Made by a program: the position numbers and the translations under genes. The notes under the pieces were generated by a model, which ran no database searches, was not told the DNA's origin, and worked only from the letters and a program-made list of their open reading frames with translations. From the IMG/VR virus record IMGVR_UViG_3300047366_000043, positions 1-20,109 of that record: a stretch of DNA of 20,109 nt. One strand, 5' to 3'. This DNA comes from a virus. Positions 1-6,360 of this stretch are shown piece after piece. Numbering within the stretch: position 1 is the stretch's first letter; each line of letters starts with the position of its first letter.

Positions 1-2
1 GT

Positions 3-398
3 AAGAAACATACTGCAAGATTGATACGTTGGATAGAGAATAAGTATAAAAAAGAAATGGACAAACGTAAAACTGCAAAAGGAAAACAAACACAACAAGA
101 CAAGTTAGACACAATTTTAAAGTTTTTTTCACCACAAAATAGAGTTTCGCTTGTCAATATGTTTGATTTACAAAAGAATATAGTTCTCGCAAAACTAAAA
201 CTTATAAATAGATTAAACAACATTAGCAATATTGATGCATTTGTGAAAACACCGAAAGGTTATAAAACTACTGGTGCAGAAGGATATGTTGCTATTGATA
301 AATTAGGTGGTGGCGCAGTTAAGTTAGTTGATAGATTAGAATTCTCTTACAACAACTTTTCTCCAAATATATTGAAAGGATGGGATAAACCGAGGTAA
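3..398 (+). CDS. C-terminal part of a conserved phage protein (5' truncated)
   Basis: The reading frame is open from the left edge of the window, so the true start is upstream. The first possible start inside the window is a TTG at 21, but the frame reads through it and nothing marks it as a ribosome start. About 132 residues are visible. They are rich in Lys and Arg at first and end with a segment containing GYVAIDKLGG, KLVDRLEFSYNNF and a terminal GWDKPR. From memory this ending resembles C-termini of marine T4-like phage proteins annotated as DUF6267, some described as kinase- or nucleotidyltransferase-like. That assignment is weak because the diagnostic part lies outside the window. The next gene starts 2 bases after the stop codon, so the two are probably co-transcribed. 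Confidence 0.7.
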   Translation, partial: KKHTARLIRWIENKYKKEMDKRKTAKGKQTQQDKLDTILKFFSPQNRVSLVNMFDLQKNIVLAKLKLINRLNNISNIDAFVKTPKGYKTTGAEGYVAIDKLGGGAVKLVDRLEFSYNNFSPNILKGWDKPR

Positions 399-399
399 A

Positions 400-762
400 A
401 TGAAATCATTTAAAGAGTTCACAACTACAGACGAAGCAATGACTGTTCAACAAAGGTTGAAAAGGTCTCGTCAATTCAAAAAAATCAAGGCAAAAATCGC
501 AATGGGTCGAAAGAAAGCGGCCCGTAAAATAGCATCACCTGAGAAACTAAAGAAACGTGCATTGAAAAAAGCACGTCTAAAGTTCTTTAAGAAAATAACT
601 AAAGGTCAAGCACCACAAGATATATCTCTTGCTCGAAGAAATGAGATAGAGAAAAAACTTGATAAGATGAAACCTAAGATTCAAAAGTTTGCTAGGAAGA
701 TTTTACCACAAGTAAGGAAAGATGAATTAGCAAAGAAAAAGAAATCTAAAGAAAACAAATAA
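400..762 (+). CDS. Small, highly basic phage protein with a capsid-targeting-like N-terminus
   Basis: This 120-residue protein is extremely rich in Lys and Arg and has almost no acidic stretches, which suits nucleic-acid binding or DNA compaction. It begins MKSFKEF, closely resembling the start of the T4 internal proteins (MKTYQEF in IPIII). The tag is less clear downstream: TTTDEAM lacks the I/L at P3 expected by the T4 prohead protease. A GAGG ribosome site at 392-395 lies 4 bases before the ATG and overlaps the end of the preceding gene. Similar basic proteins occur beside structural genes in marine T4-like phages, without an assigned function. I infer a DNA-associated internal head protein; this is not proven by the sequence. 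Confidence 0.8.
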   Translation: MKSFKEFTTTDEAMTVQQRLKRSRQFKKIKAKIAMGRKKAARKIASPEKLKKRALKKARLKFFKKITKGQAPQDISLARRNEIEKKLDKMKPKIQKFARKILPQVRKDELAKKKKSKENK

Positions 763-768
763 TATATC

Positions 769-2013
769 ATGGCAATCAAAAACTTTTCACAATATTTAAT
801 TGAAGCAGAAAGAGAGGTGTTCTTCACATTTGGTAGAATGAATCCACCCACTATCGGACATGGTAAAGTTCTAGAAACGTTAGCAAAGAAATCTGGTAGA
901 AATGACTATAAAGTTTTTACCTCACAAGTATCTAATCCAAAGAAAGACCCACTATCTTACTCAGATAAAATAAAACATATGCGAAAAATGTTTCCAAAAC
1001 ATGGCAGAAGTATCATTATTAATAAAAAGATAAGAACTGCCTTTGATGCGGTGACAGAACTATATGACCAAGGATATCGTAAAGTAAATATGATTGTTGG
1101 TTCTGATAGAGTTAGAGAGTTTGATACACTATTGAAAAAGTACAATGGTGTAAAAGGTAGACATGGTTTCTATAACTTTGAGTCAATCAATGTGTTATCT
1201 GCAGGTGAACGTGACCCAGATGCTGAAGGAGTTGCTGGTATGTCTGCATCAAAACAAAGAGCAAATGCTCAAGAAAATGATTATACTGCATTCTCTCAAG
1301 GTGTACCAAAGAATATGAATGATAAAGATACTCGTAAGTTATTTAACGATGTTCGTAAAGGTATGGGACTTAAAGAAGAGAAAAAGTTCAAACGTCATGT
1401 TGACCTTGGTAAATTAAACGAACTTCGAGAAAACTATGTCAAAGGTAGTCTTTATGAAATAGGCGATACTGTTGTTATCAAAGAATCAGAAGAAGTTGGT
1501 ATTATTACAGTATTAGGTTCTAATTATGTTATTATTGAAACAAATGATAAGAAAAAAGTACGTAAATGGTTAGATGCGATAGAACTTGTTGAAAAGAAAC
1601 TAACACCAGCAGAACTTAAGAAAAGAGAAGAGATTGCTAAAGCAATAGAAAAAGATAACCCTAAAATGCCTATGGATAAGAAAATGGCAATTGCTACTGC
1701 TACTGCTAAACGTGTTGCAGAAAAGATTGTCGATGATGTTTCTACTATCATAGAAAAAGAAAAAGAAAAGGCAAGAGTTGCTCAAGATAAAGATGTCAAA
1801 GACAAGAAAGGTTCGCAACCATCTGTTTACTATAAAGGCGTAGCAAAGAAAACAAAAAGTTCTAGAGCATCACATTTTGCTAAACATGGTAAGATGGACG
1901 ATGATAATCCAGCGGCATACAAAGATGCACCTGGGGATAAAAAAGCAAGAAAGAAAGGAACGAAACTTAGTAAACACACAAAATCATACAGACAAATGTT
2001 TGGAGATGACTAA
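769..2013 (+). CDS. Nucleotidyltransferase-fold (HIGH superfamily) protein with N-terminal capsid tag and C-terminal modules
   Basis: This 414-residue protein has an N-terminal tag MAIKNFSQYLIEA; residues 10-13 (L-I-E/A) match the T4 gp21 cleavage rule. The nucleotidyltransferase domain spans about residues 16-200. It holds FGRMNPPTIGH (21-31, the [HT]xGH nucleotide-binding motif), GSDR (111-114) and GMSASKQR (157-164, equivalent to the ISSTxxR motif). The family adenylylates or cytidylylates small substrates; the substrate here is unknown. Residues 227-276 look like a small beta-barrel (KOW/SH3-like), followed by a helical stretch with DNPKM (296-300). Residues 340-412 form a Lys-rich module (SQPSVYYKG, RASHFAKHGK, SKHTKSYRQMFG) that recurs fused to other proteins in marine T4-like phages. 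It starts 6 bases after the previous stop. The enzyme call is firm for the fold and open for the reaction. Confidence 0.85.
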   Translation: MAIKNFSQYLIEAEREVFFTFGRMNPPTIGHGKVLETLAKKSGRNDYKVFTSQVSNPKKDPLSYSDKIKHMRKMFPKHGRSIIINKKIRTAFDAVTELYDQGYRKVNMIVGSDRVREFDTLLKKYNGVKGRHGFYNFESINVLSAGERDPDAEGVAGMSASKQRANAQENDYTAFSQGVPKNMNDKDTRKLFNDVRKGMGLKEEKKFKRHVDLGKLNELRENYVKGSLYEIGDTVVIKESEEVGIITVLGSNYVIIETNDKKKVRKWLDAIELVEKKLTPAELKKREEIAKAIEKDNPKMPMDKKMAIATATAKRVAEKIVDDVSTIIEKEKEKARVAQDKDVKDKKGSQPSVYYKGVAKKTKSSRASHFAKHGKMDDDNPAAYKDAPGDKKARKKGTKLSKHTKSYRQMFGDD

Positions 2014-2016
2014 TAG

Positions 2017-2024
2017 TATAAATA
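2017..2024 (+). promoter_or_regulatory. T4-type late promoter octamer TATAAATA
   Basis: Exact TATAAATA, the T4 late consensus, lies 3 bases after the stop of the nucleotidyltransferase gene and 5 bases before the ATG at 2030. T4 late transcription begins roughly 5-7 bases after the box, so the predicted mRNA starts at or next to the start codon. No Shine-Dalgarno sequence fits between them. Confidence 0.7.
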
Positions 2025-2029
2025 GAAAC

Positions 2030-2275
2030 ATGATATCTTTTAAAGAATATGCAGAAATAGAAGAAAGTTCGACTAAAGGTCTTCAAAACAAGGCATCAAA
2101 GTCTGGATTTGCATATAAAACTTTAAAAAAAGTATTCGATAGAGGTGTTGCCGCATGGAGAACTGGTCACAGACCAGGGACAACTCCAGCACAATGGGGT
2201 ATGGCGAGAGTTAATGCCTTTATTACTAAGAAAAAGAAAGGTATTAAATTAAATCACGACCAAGATTTAGGTTAG
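2030..2275 (+). CDS. DUF5824-type conserved phage protein
   Basis: This is an 81-residue basic protein. The frame is open further upstream to 1877, but that would overlap the nucleotidyltransferase gene by 137 bases. The start at 2030 gives an N-terminus MISFKEYAEIEESS that matches the tags of neighbouring proteins and sits 5 bases after a late promoter. The body contains KSGFAYKTLKKVFDRGVAAW, TGHRPGTTPAQWGMARVNAF and a Lys-rich end. This is the signature I recognise as the DUF5824 family of marine T4-like phages, whose function is unknown. The tag ends I-E-E/S (residues 10-13), compatible with prohead protease cleavage. An internal virion protein is a reasonable inference. Confidence 0.85.
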   Translation: MISFKEYAEIEESSTKGLQNKASKSGFAYKTLKKVFDRGVAAWRTGHRPGTTPAQWGMARVNAFITKKKKGIKLNHDQDLG

Positions 2276-2284
2276 GAGAAAAAC

Positions 2285-2551
2285 ATGGCAAGATATATTC
2301 AAGTATTAGGTACAGAGGCCGCTTGTGGTACATCGACTGGAAATGGTAGTAATTTTGGTAATGCAGGATTAGTTCGCCTTCTCAATAGCACTGGTACTGC
2401 AAGATTAGTTACAGTTGAAACTTCTGCAAACGTCACTATCGGAACTTTTACACTTGCTGGTAACCAAGAGATATACGTAAGAAAAGGTAAAACAGACGAG
2501 ATATTTGCCGCGGCAACTACAGTTCTTGGAGTTTCAGTAGCATTTAGATAG
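2285..2551 (+). CDS. Small beta-rich conserved phage protein
   Basis: This 88-residue protein has no tag and little charge. It is rich in Thr, Val, Ala and Gly (for example ARLVTVETSANVTIGTFTLA), predicting a small beta-sandwich or barrel. Phrases such as NQEIYVRKGKTDEIF and the start MARYIQVLG recall a widespread hypothetical protein found beside structural genes in marine T4-like phages. An AGGAG ribosome site at 2275-2279 precedes the ATG. Because it lacks the tag of its neighbours and looks like a soluble beta domain, it could be an external head or neck component, but no function can be assigned from sequence. Confidence 0.8.
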   Translation: MARYIQVLGTEAACGTSTGNGSNFGNAGLVRLLNSTGTARLVTVETSANVTIGTFTLAGNQEIYVRKGKTDEIFAAATTVLGVSVAFR

Positions 2552-2559
2552 GAGTATCA

Positions 2560-4977
2560 ATGAAGTTCAGAGACATATCTGAAAGAGTTAAAGGTGGTAA
2601 GTTAGACCCATTGTCTAAAATGGGAAAACAAAAACTTACTGGGCAAGAAGTTGCAAGGTATTATAAAGATAATCCCAAAGCAAAACAGGCCGCTAGAGAT
2701 AAAACAGTTAAAAAAGCAATCGAACTTGCTCTTGATTTAGGTGGCGCTCAATCGTATGCAATAAAAGAAATAGAAAAACTTAAAAGAGGTCTTTCAAAAA
2801 TGCCTGTTGTTCAACAAGCACTTAGAACTGCAAACGAAGAAATGACAAGTACATCTTCTGTTGCAATGCCTGAAATACCTTTAGGTCGTAAACACAAAGT
2901 AATGAAAAGAAAAGAACTTGACGAAGTTACAAGACAAGAAGTTGATGCGATGAAAAAAGTTTCTAAAGACATGCAAAAAGTCTTAGTATCTTATCAGAAG
3001 GTTGCAAACATAGGTGATAAAGAACTCAAGAATACAATTCATAACAAAGATTACGAAAAAGTTTTAGATGCAAGAAATACAATCCTTAAGAAGATTGGAA
3101 CTCTTAATACCAAAATGTTATTGCAAAAAGAAGCAGTACTTGGACACGATTTTGGTACTAACCCATTCTCTAAAAAAGAAGCAGAACAGGCGAAAAAACT
3201 TGCTAGACAATATAGTGTAAAAGTAAAACCGCACAGAAACCCTAAGAGCAAAAATCATCTAGAGTTTCATGGTGGCACACGTAATTTACAAGCATTCTAC
3301 AGAAATTTACAAATGATAATGAACGAAAGTCTTGAAGAAAACAAAGAAAAGTTATCACCAGCAAAGGCGCAATATAAGAAATTTAATATAATAAGAACCA
3401 AACTCTATAGGTTTGTGAAGGCAAAAACTAAAGCACATAAATTTGCAATTGATGACCTAATGTTAATGACTTCTCCTAAAGTTATTGAAGGAATGTACAA
3501 ACAAAATCCTCGAGGTTTTACAAGAATGATGGATAAGATGTACCCCAACGAAAGAGAAAAAATGACCAAAATGGATTTTACTGTTCTGGGTGACTTTATT
3601 GATGCTAGAGGTAAAGTGATAAAAGGACAAGGAGACAAAGTAGATGAAAGTACTTCACTTAATGAAGAGACAATACTTTACCGAGTTAAAGATATCAAAA
3701 AACCTGAACTGGACAAGTTTAAATCGTCTGCAAGGTTAATGAAGTTAAAAATAAACATTAAACAAAGTCCTAGAGGTAAAGAAACTATTATAAGACTGGA
3801 AGGTGGTAAGAAACAGATAAGAGATTTTGATGCAGTAGCAAGAGGTAAATCATCTTACGGAGACCCTTCTTTAGCAATGAAAGAAGAGTTTGACTTGAAT
3901 GAAGAGTCTGCAACTATGAAGAAAGTTCGTCAAGTAGTTAAGAAGAAAGGCATGATGAACATTGATGGCATGAAACTTGACCTGACCACTGCAAGTATGA
4001 TAGCATCTGTATATGACAAAGTTAATCCACAGAACAAAAAAAGAATGGACTCACTTAAATTACCACAACTTGTTAATCTTACAATGAAAGTTGCTGGTAA
4101 AGGCAAAATGAAAAAAGAAGATGCAGTTGAAAGAGCAAAAGAACTTGCTGACTTAAAAGCAAAACATAAAAGAGAAGTAGAGCAAGAAAAAGACGAAATT
4201 GCCGCAACTAAACAAACTAACGAATCTTTGTGGAGAAACATACACAACAAGAGAAAAAGTGGTAAGAAGATGCGAAAACCTGGTGAGAAAGGCGCACCTA
4301 CGGCACAAGATTTTAAAAATGCTAGAGGTGAAGCAGTATCACCTGCACAACAGGCCGCAATCGCAATCTCTAAAAAAGAAAGAGGCGAGAAACCTAAGAA
4401 TGAATGTGCAGATGAAAAAGACTTTAAACCACATAAAATGTATAAGGGTGATAAAGAAGTCATGGCAAATACATATGCTGACCATGTGAAGTATGACAAA
4501 ATGGGTTACACTCACGAGAAACCTAAGAAAGAGGCATTAGATGCCAAAGACAAACCATTTGTCAAAGACTTAGTTAAAAAGTTAAGAGGTGGTTCTAAAA
4601 CTCATGCAAAACAGGCAGATGATTTAGAAAAAGCAATGAATACAGAATCTATGTCTCGTGCAAGACGTGATGCAATGAGAGATATGGGCACACGTAAAGA
4701 CAGAGACGATGATGGTAACCCTGTAGCAACTGCAGATGACAGAAAGGCCGCAGATAAAAATGTTGTTATGCAAATAAGAAGAGTTACAGATTTAAGTAAA
4801 CCTGCACAAATAGAATTACGAAATGGTAAAAAAGTAATGCTGAAACCAGCAGATGCTAAAATGATGATGAAAAAGTTTGATGCAATTCGTAAACCACAAG
4901 ACAGACTTAAAGTTCAAAATGCAATGAACGATAAGAAAATGACAGTTCAAGGTTTAAAAAGATTACTCGGAAAATAA
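2560..4977 (+). CDS. Large modular, basic phage protein; candidate capsid-internal polyprotein
   Basis: This 805-residue, Lys-rich protein consists of separate modules joined by acidic linkers. It begins MKFRDISE, a tag-like start with an I-S-E site at 6-8. The linkers contain gp21-like [I/L]-x-E sites: SLEE (257-260), SLNEE (366-370) and DLNEE (445-449). Recognisable modules include HLEFHGGTRNLQAFYRNLQ (233-251), TASMIASVYDKVNPQNKK (477-494) and LWRNIHNKRKSGKKMRKPG (557-575). Further on are AQQAAIAISKK (596-606), DFKPHKMY...DHVKYDKMGYTHEKP (621-655) and a C-terminal domain with IELRNGKKVMLKPADA (751-766). Several of these recur in different combinations in marine T4-like phage proteins. No catalytic motif is visible. 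An AGGAG at 2551-2555 serves the ATG. I infer an internal head protein that may be cut into pieces during maturation. Confidence 0.85.
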   Translation: MKFRDISERVKGGKLDPLSKMGKQKLTGQEVARYYKDNPKAKQAARDKTVKKAIELALDLGGAQSYAIKEIEKLKRGLSKMPVVQQALRTANEEMTSTSSVAMPEIPLGRKHKVMKRKELDEVTRQEVDAMKKVSKDMQKVLVSYQKVANIGDKELKNTIHNKDYEKVLDARNTILKKIGTLNTKMLLQKEAVLGHDFGTNPFSKKEAEQAKKLARQYSVKVKPHRNPKSKNHLEFHGGTRNLQAFYRNLQMIMNESLEENKEKLSPAKAQYKKFNIIRTKLYRFVKAKTKAHKFAIDDLMLMTSPKVIEGMYKQNPRGFTRMMDKMYPNEREKMTKMDFTVLGDFIDARGKVIKGQGDKVDESTSLNEETILYRVKDIKKPELDKFKSSARLMKLKINIKQSPRGKETIIRLEGGKKQIRDFDAVARGKSSYGDPSLAMKEEFDLNEESATMKKVRQVVKKKGMMNIDGMKLDLTTASMIASVYDKVNPQNKKRMDSLKLPQLVNLTMKVAGKGKMKKEDAVERAKELADLKAKHKREVEQEKDEIAATKQTNESLWRNIHNKRKSGKKMRKPGEKGAPTAQDFKNARGEAVSPAQQAAIAISKKERGEKPKNECADEKDFKPHKMYKGDKEVMANTYADHVKYDKMGYTHEKPKKEALDAKDKPFVKDLVKKLRGGSKTHAKQADDLEKAMNTESMSRARRDAMRDMGTRKDRDDDGNPVATADDRKAADKNVVMQIRRVTDLSKPAQIELRNGKKVMLKPADAKMMMKKFDAIRKPQDRLKVQNAMNDKKMTVQGLKRLLGK

Positions 4978-4978
4978 A

Positions 4979-5188
4979 ATGAAAACTTTTGCTCAACACA
5001 GTAAAGAACTTGAAGAAGCACCACTGATTCAAGACCAAATACCTGCAGTAAAATCTATGGCAACTAAATTAGTAAATCTATTAACAAAAGAAAACTCTAA
5101 AAGAAGAATTCAACTAATGACTCAAGTAGGAAGAGCAGTTGGTATTAAAGTAAAAGAATTACCGAATGGGAAAATAGAATTACGTTAA
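4979..5188 (+). CDS. Small protein with a textbook-like capsid-targeting N-terminus
   Basis: This 69-residue protein begins MKTFAQHSKELEEAP. The first residues parallel T4 IPIII (MKTYQEF), and L-E-E/A at residues 11-14 is a good prohead-protease site. Cleavage would leave about 56 residues, mostly helical and basic (VKSMATKLVNLL, NSKRRIQLMTQVGRAVGIKVK) with a short beta end. The start codon is 1 base after the stop of the 805-residue gene, so translation is probably coupled and the two may be assembled together. The likely role is a small internal head protein; the biochemical function is unknown. Confidence 0.8.
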   Translation: MKTFAQHSKELEEAPLIQDQIPAVKSMATKLVNLLTKENSKRRIQLMTQVGRAVGIKVKELPNGKIELR

Positions 5189-5189
5189 G

Positions 5190-5197
5190 AATAAATA
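5190..5197 (+). promoter_or_regulatory. Late promoter octamer variant AATAAATA
   Basis: AATAAATA differs from the T4 consensus only at its first base. T4-like cyanophages are known to use this relaxed form (NATAAATA). It lies 1 base after the stop codon of the 69-residue gene and 6 bases before the GTG start at 5204. Confidence 0.55.
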
Positions 5198-5203
5198 CTT
5201 TTC

Positions 5204-5995
5204 GTGAAGCGACATAAATTATTAAATATACATTATTTAGGTGGAAATGGTGGCGAGTTTTTAGCATCATATCTACAACACCACCGTGAATTCAATCAAC
5301 ACGAAACTGACCAAATGGATAGTATTACTAAATACGAATTCAAAAGAGACAGATTCGACCATGCATCACATATCTATTTAGGTTTAGGTACTCACAAATG
5401 TCTTGCTCATTATAGTCCTAGAAAATTTCTTCAAGAACTTTGGAAAACTTCAAACGATAAATGGACATTACGTATTGACCATGGTTATGGATATACAGTA
5501 CAAGAAGAACAATGGATAAAAGGATTGTATGAAGATTGGAATGTATCTAAGACTATTATTTTAAATACAACAGAACTTGAAGGTTCAAAGTTTTGTCGAG
5601 ACTTAGCACAAATAAAAGTTTTTGGTAAAGGCACTCATACTATGTCTGAAACTGCAGAATTTAATCAACCAAAAGCATATGCAGTTAATAGATTAGCACC
5701 ACTACTTCAAGAGTTTAGTGGTTTTGATTTAGGCGATATCTGGGAAACTCCATTAGAATTCAATGAATTTGCTACACAACGATATAAAGACTTGATACCA
5801 GAACCTCATGACTGGTTGCATGTAGACCCAATGAGACTACTTCATACGAAAGATGAACAAGAAAGAGAAGAACAATTAATAAGAATTTTTGATTATTTAG
5901 GGTTTGATTATTCAATAGTTGATTTAGGTATGTTATTATGTGAAAAATACATGCAAGATAATATAAAATTACATAAAAAAAGAGGTTTTTCCTAA
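5204..5995 (+). CDS. Phage protein with glycine-rich P-loop-like N-terminus (sulfotransferase-like?)
   Basis: This 263-residue protein uses a GTG start; the next Met is far downstream and the GTG sits at the usual short distance from a late promoter. The N-terminus HYLGGNGGEFLASYL (residues 10-24) has the shape of a first beta strand followed by a glycine-rich loop and helix, as in the 5'-phosphosulfate-binding loop of sulfotransferase-like proteins. Other features are a SKTIILNTTELEG strand region (about 114-126), HVDPMRLL near 206-213 and a helical end. I cannot identify the catalytic His or 3'-phosphate-binding residues, so the sulfotransferase assignment is tentative. It could equally be an uncharacterised phage family with a P-loop-like fold. 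Confidence 0.75.
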   Translation: MKRHKLLNIHYLGGNGGEFLASYLQHHREFNQHETDQMDSITKYEFKRDRFDHASHIYLGLGTHKCLAHYSPRKFLQELWKTSNDKWTLRIDHGYGYTVQEEQWIKGLYEDWNVSKTIILNTTELEGSKFCRDLAQIKVFGKGTHTMSETAEFNQPKAYAVNRLAPLLQEFSGFDLGDIWETPLEFNEFATQRYKDLIPEPHDWLHVDPMRLLHTKDEQEREEQLIRIFDYLGFDYSIVDLGMLLCEKYMQDNIKLHKKRGFS

Positions 5996-6023
5996 TAAGA
6001 CTTAAGGTCTAGAAAGTAATTTG

Positions 6024-6031
6024 TATAAATA
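6024..6031 (+). promoter_or_regulatory. T4-type late promoter octamer TATAAATA
   Basis: Exact TATAAATA in the 65-base gap between 5995 and 6061. Unlike the other boxes it is 29 bases from the start codon, leaving a short leader. Two TATAAT hexamers (6035-6040 and 6047-6052) follow in the gap and could act as sigma70 -10 elements, although no good -35 is visible. Confidence 0.6.
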
Positions 6032-6060
6032 AAAGTATAATTTTACTATAATGGGAAAAT

Positions 6061-6357
6061 ATGGCCGTAAGGGAAACACAATCTACTCGATTGGATAGAA
6101 TCGAAGATAAAATCGACAAACTATCTGATGCTATAATCTCACTTGCAAGAGTAGAAGAGAAGATTGCCAGTATGGAAAAACAGTTAGAAAATGGGCATGA
6201 TAGAATGAATAATCATGGCATAAAACTTGATGCAATAGAGTCTCAAGTTACCTCAAATGCTCAAACTGTTTCAGTAATACATCGTGTTTTTTGGATAGTA
6301 ATAGTTTCTTGTGCAACAGTTGTTGCTAGTGTAGTAGGCAACATGCTTTGGGGATAA
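6061..6357 (+). CDS. Coiled-coil protein with C-terminal membrane anchor
   Basis: This 98-residue protein has a heptad-like, charged helical part (residues 1-70: TRLDRIEDKIDKLSDAI, VEEKIASMEKQLENG, IKLDAIESQV). A single C-terminal transmembrane segment follows (about 74-97, VFWIVIVSCATVVASVVGNM). This layout resembles XhlA-type haemolysin/holin-accessory proteins and similar proteins of marine T4-like phages. A role in lysis or as a membrane-anchored scaffold is plausible. There is no signal peptide or lipobox, so a spanin is less likely. The gene ends 3 bases before the next one and has its own late promoter upstream. Confidence 0.75.
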   Translation: MAVRETQSTRLDRIEDKIDKLSDAIISLARVEEKIASMEKQLENGHDRMNNHGIKLDAIESQVTSNAQTVSVIHRVFWIVIVSCATVVASVVGNMLWG

Positions 6358-6360
6358 AAA

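Noticed and set aside
203-210. TATAAATA inside the first, truncated gene
   Set aside because: It is an exact late octamer but has no start codon at the usual distance and lies inside a coding region. One or more chance copies are expected in DNA this AT-rich.
1877-2029. Upstream extension of the DUF5824-type gene
   Set aside because: It would overlap the nucleotidyltransferase gene for 137 bases. The start at 2030 gives a family-like N-terminus and correct promoter spacing.
4199-4489. Plus-strand alternate frame of 96 codons inside the 805-residue gene
   Set aside because: Codons follow the shifted frame of a well-supported gene, and no ribosome site or recognisable motif is present.
3930-4499. 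Minus-strand frame of 189 codons
   Set aside because: It lies wholly inside the 805-residue gene, mirrors Lys-rich codons as Phe/Leu/Ser, and no minus-strand promoter or neighbour supports it.
6001-6013. Short near-palindrome AGACTTAAGGTCT after the gene ending at 5995 as a terminator
   Set aside because: The stem would be only 4 bp and no T-tract follows.
6051-6098. ATG at 6051 opening a 15-codon frame before the coiled-coil gene
   Set aside because: It overlaps the start of a better gene out of frame. The GGGA after it is more likely part of the ribosome-binding region.
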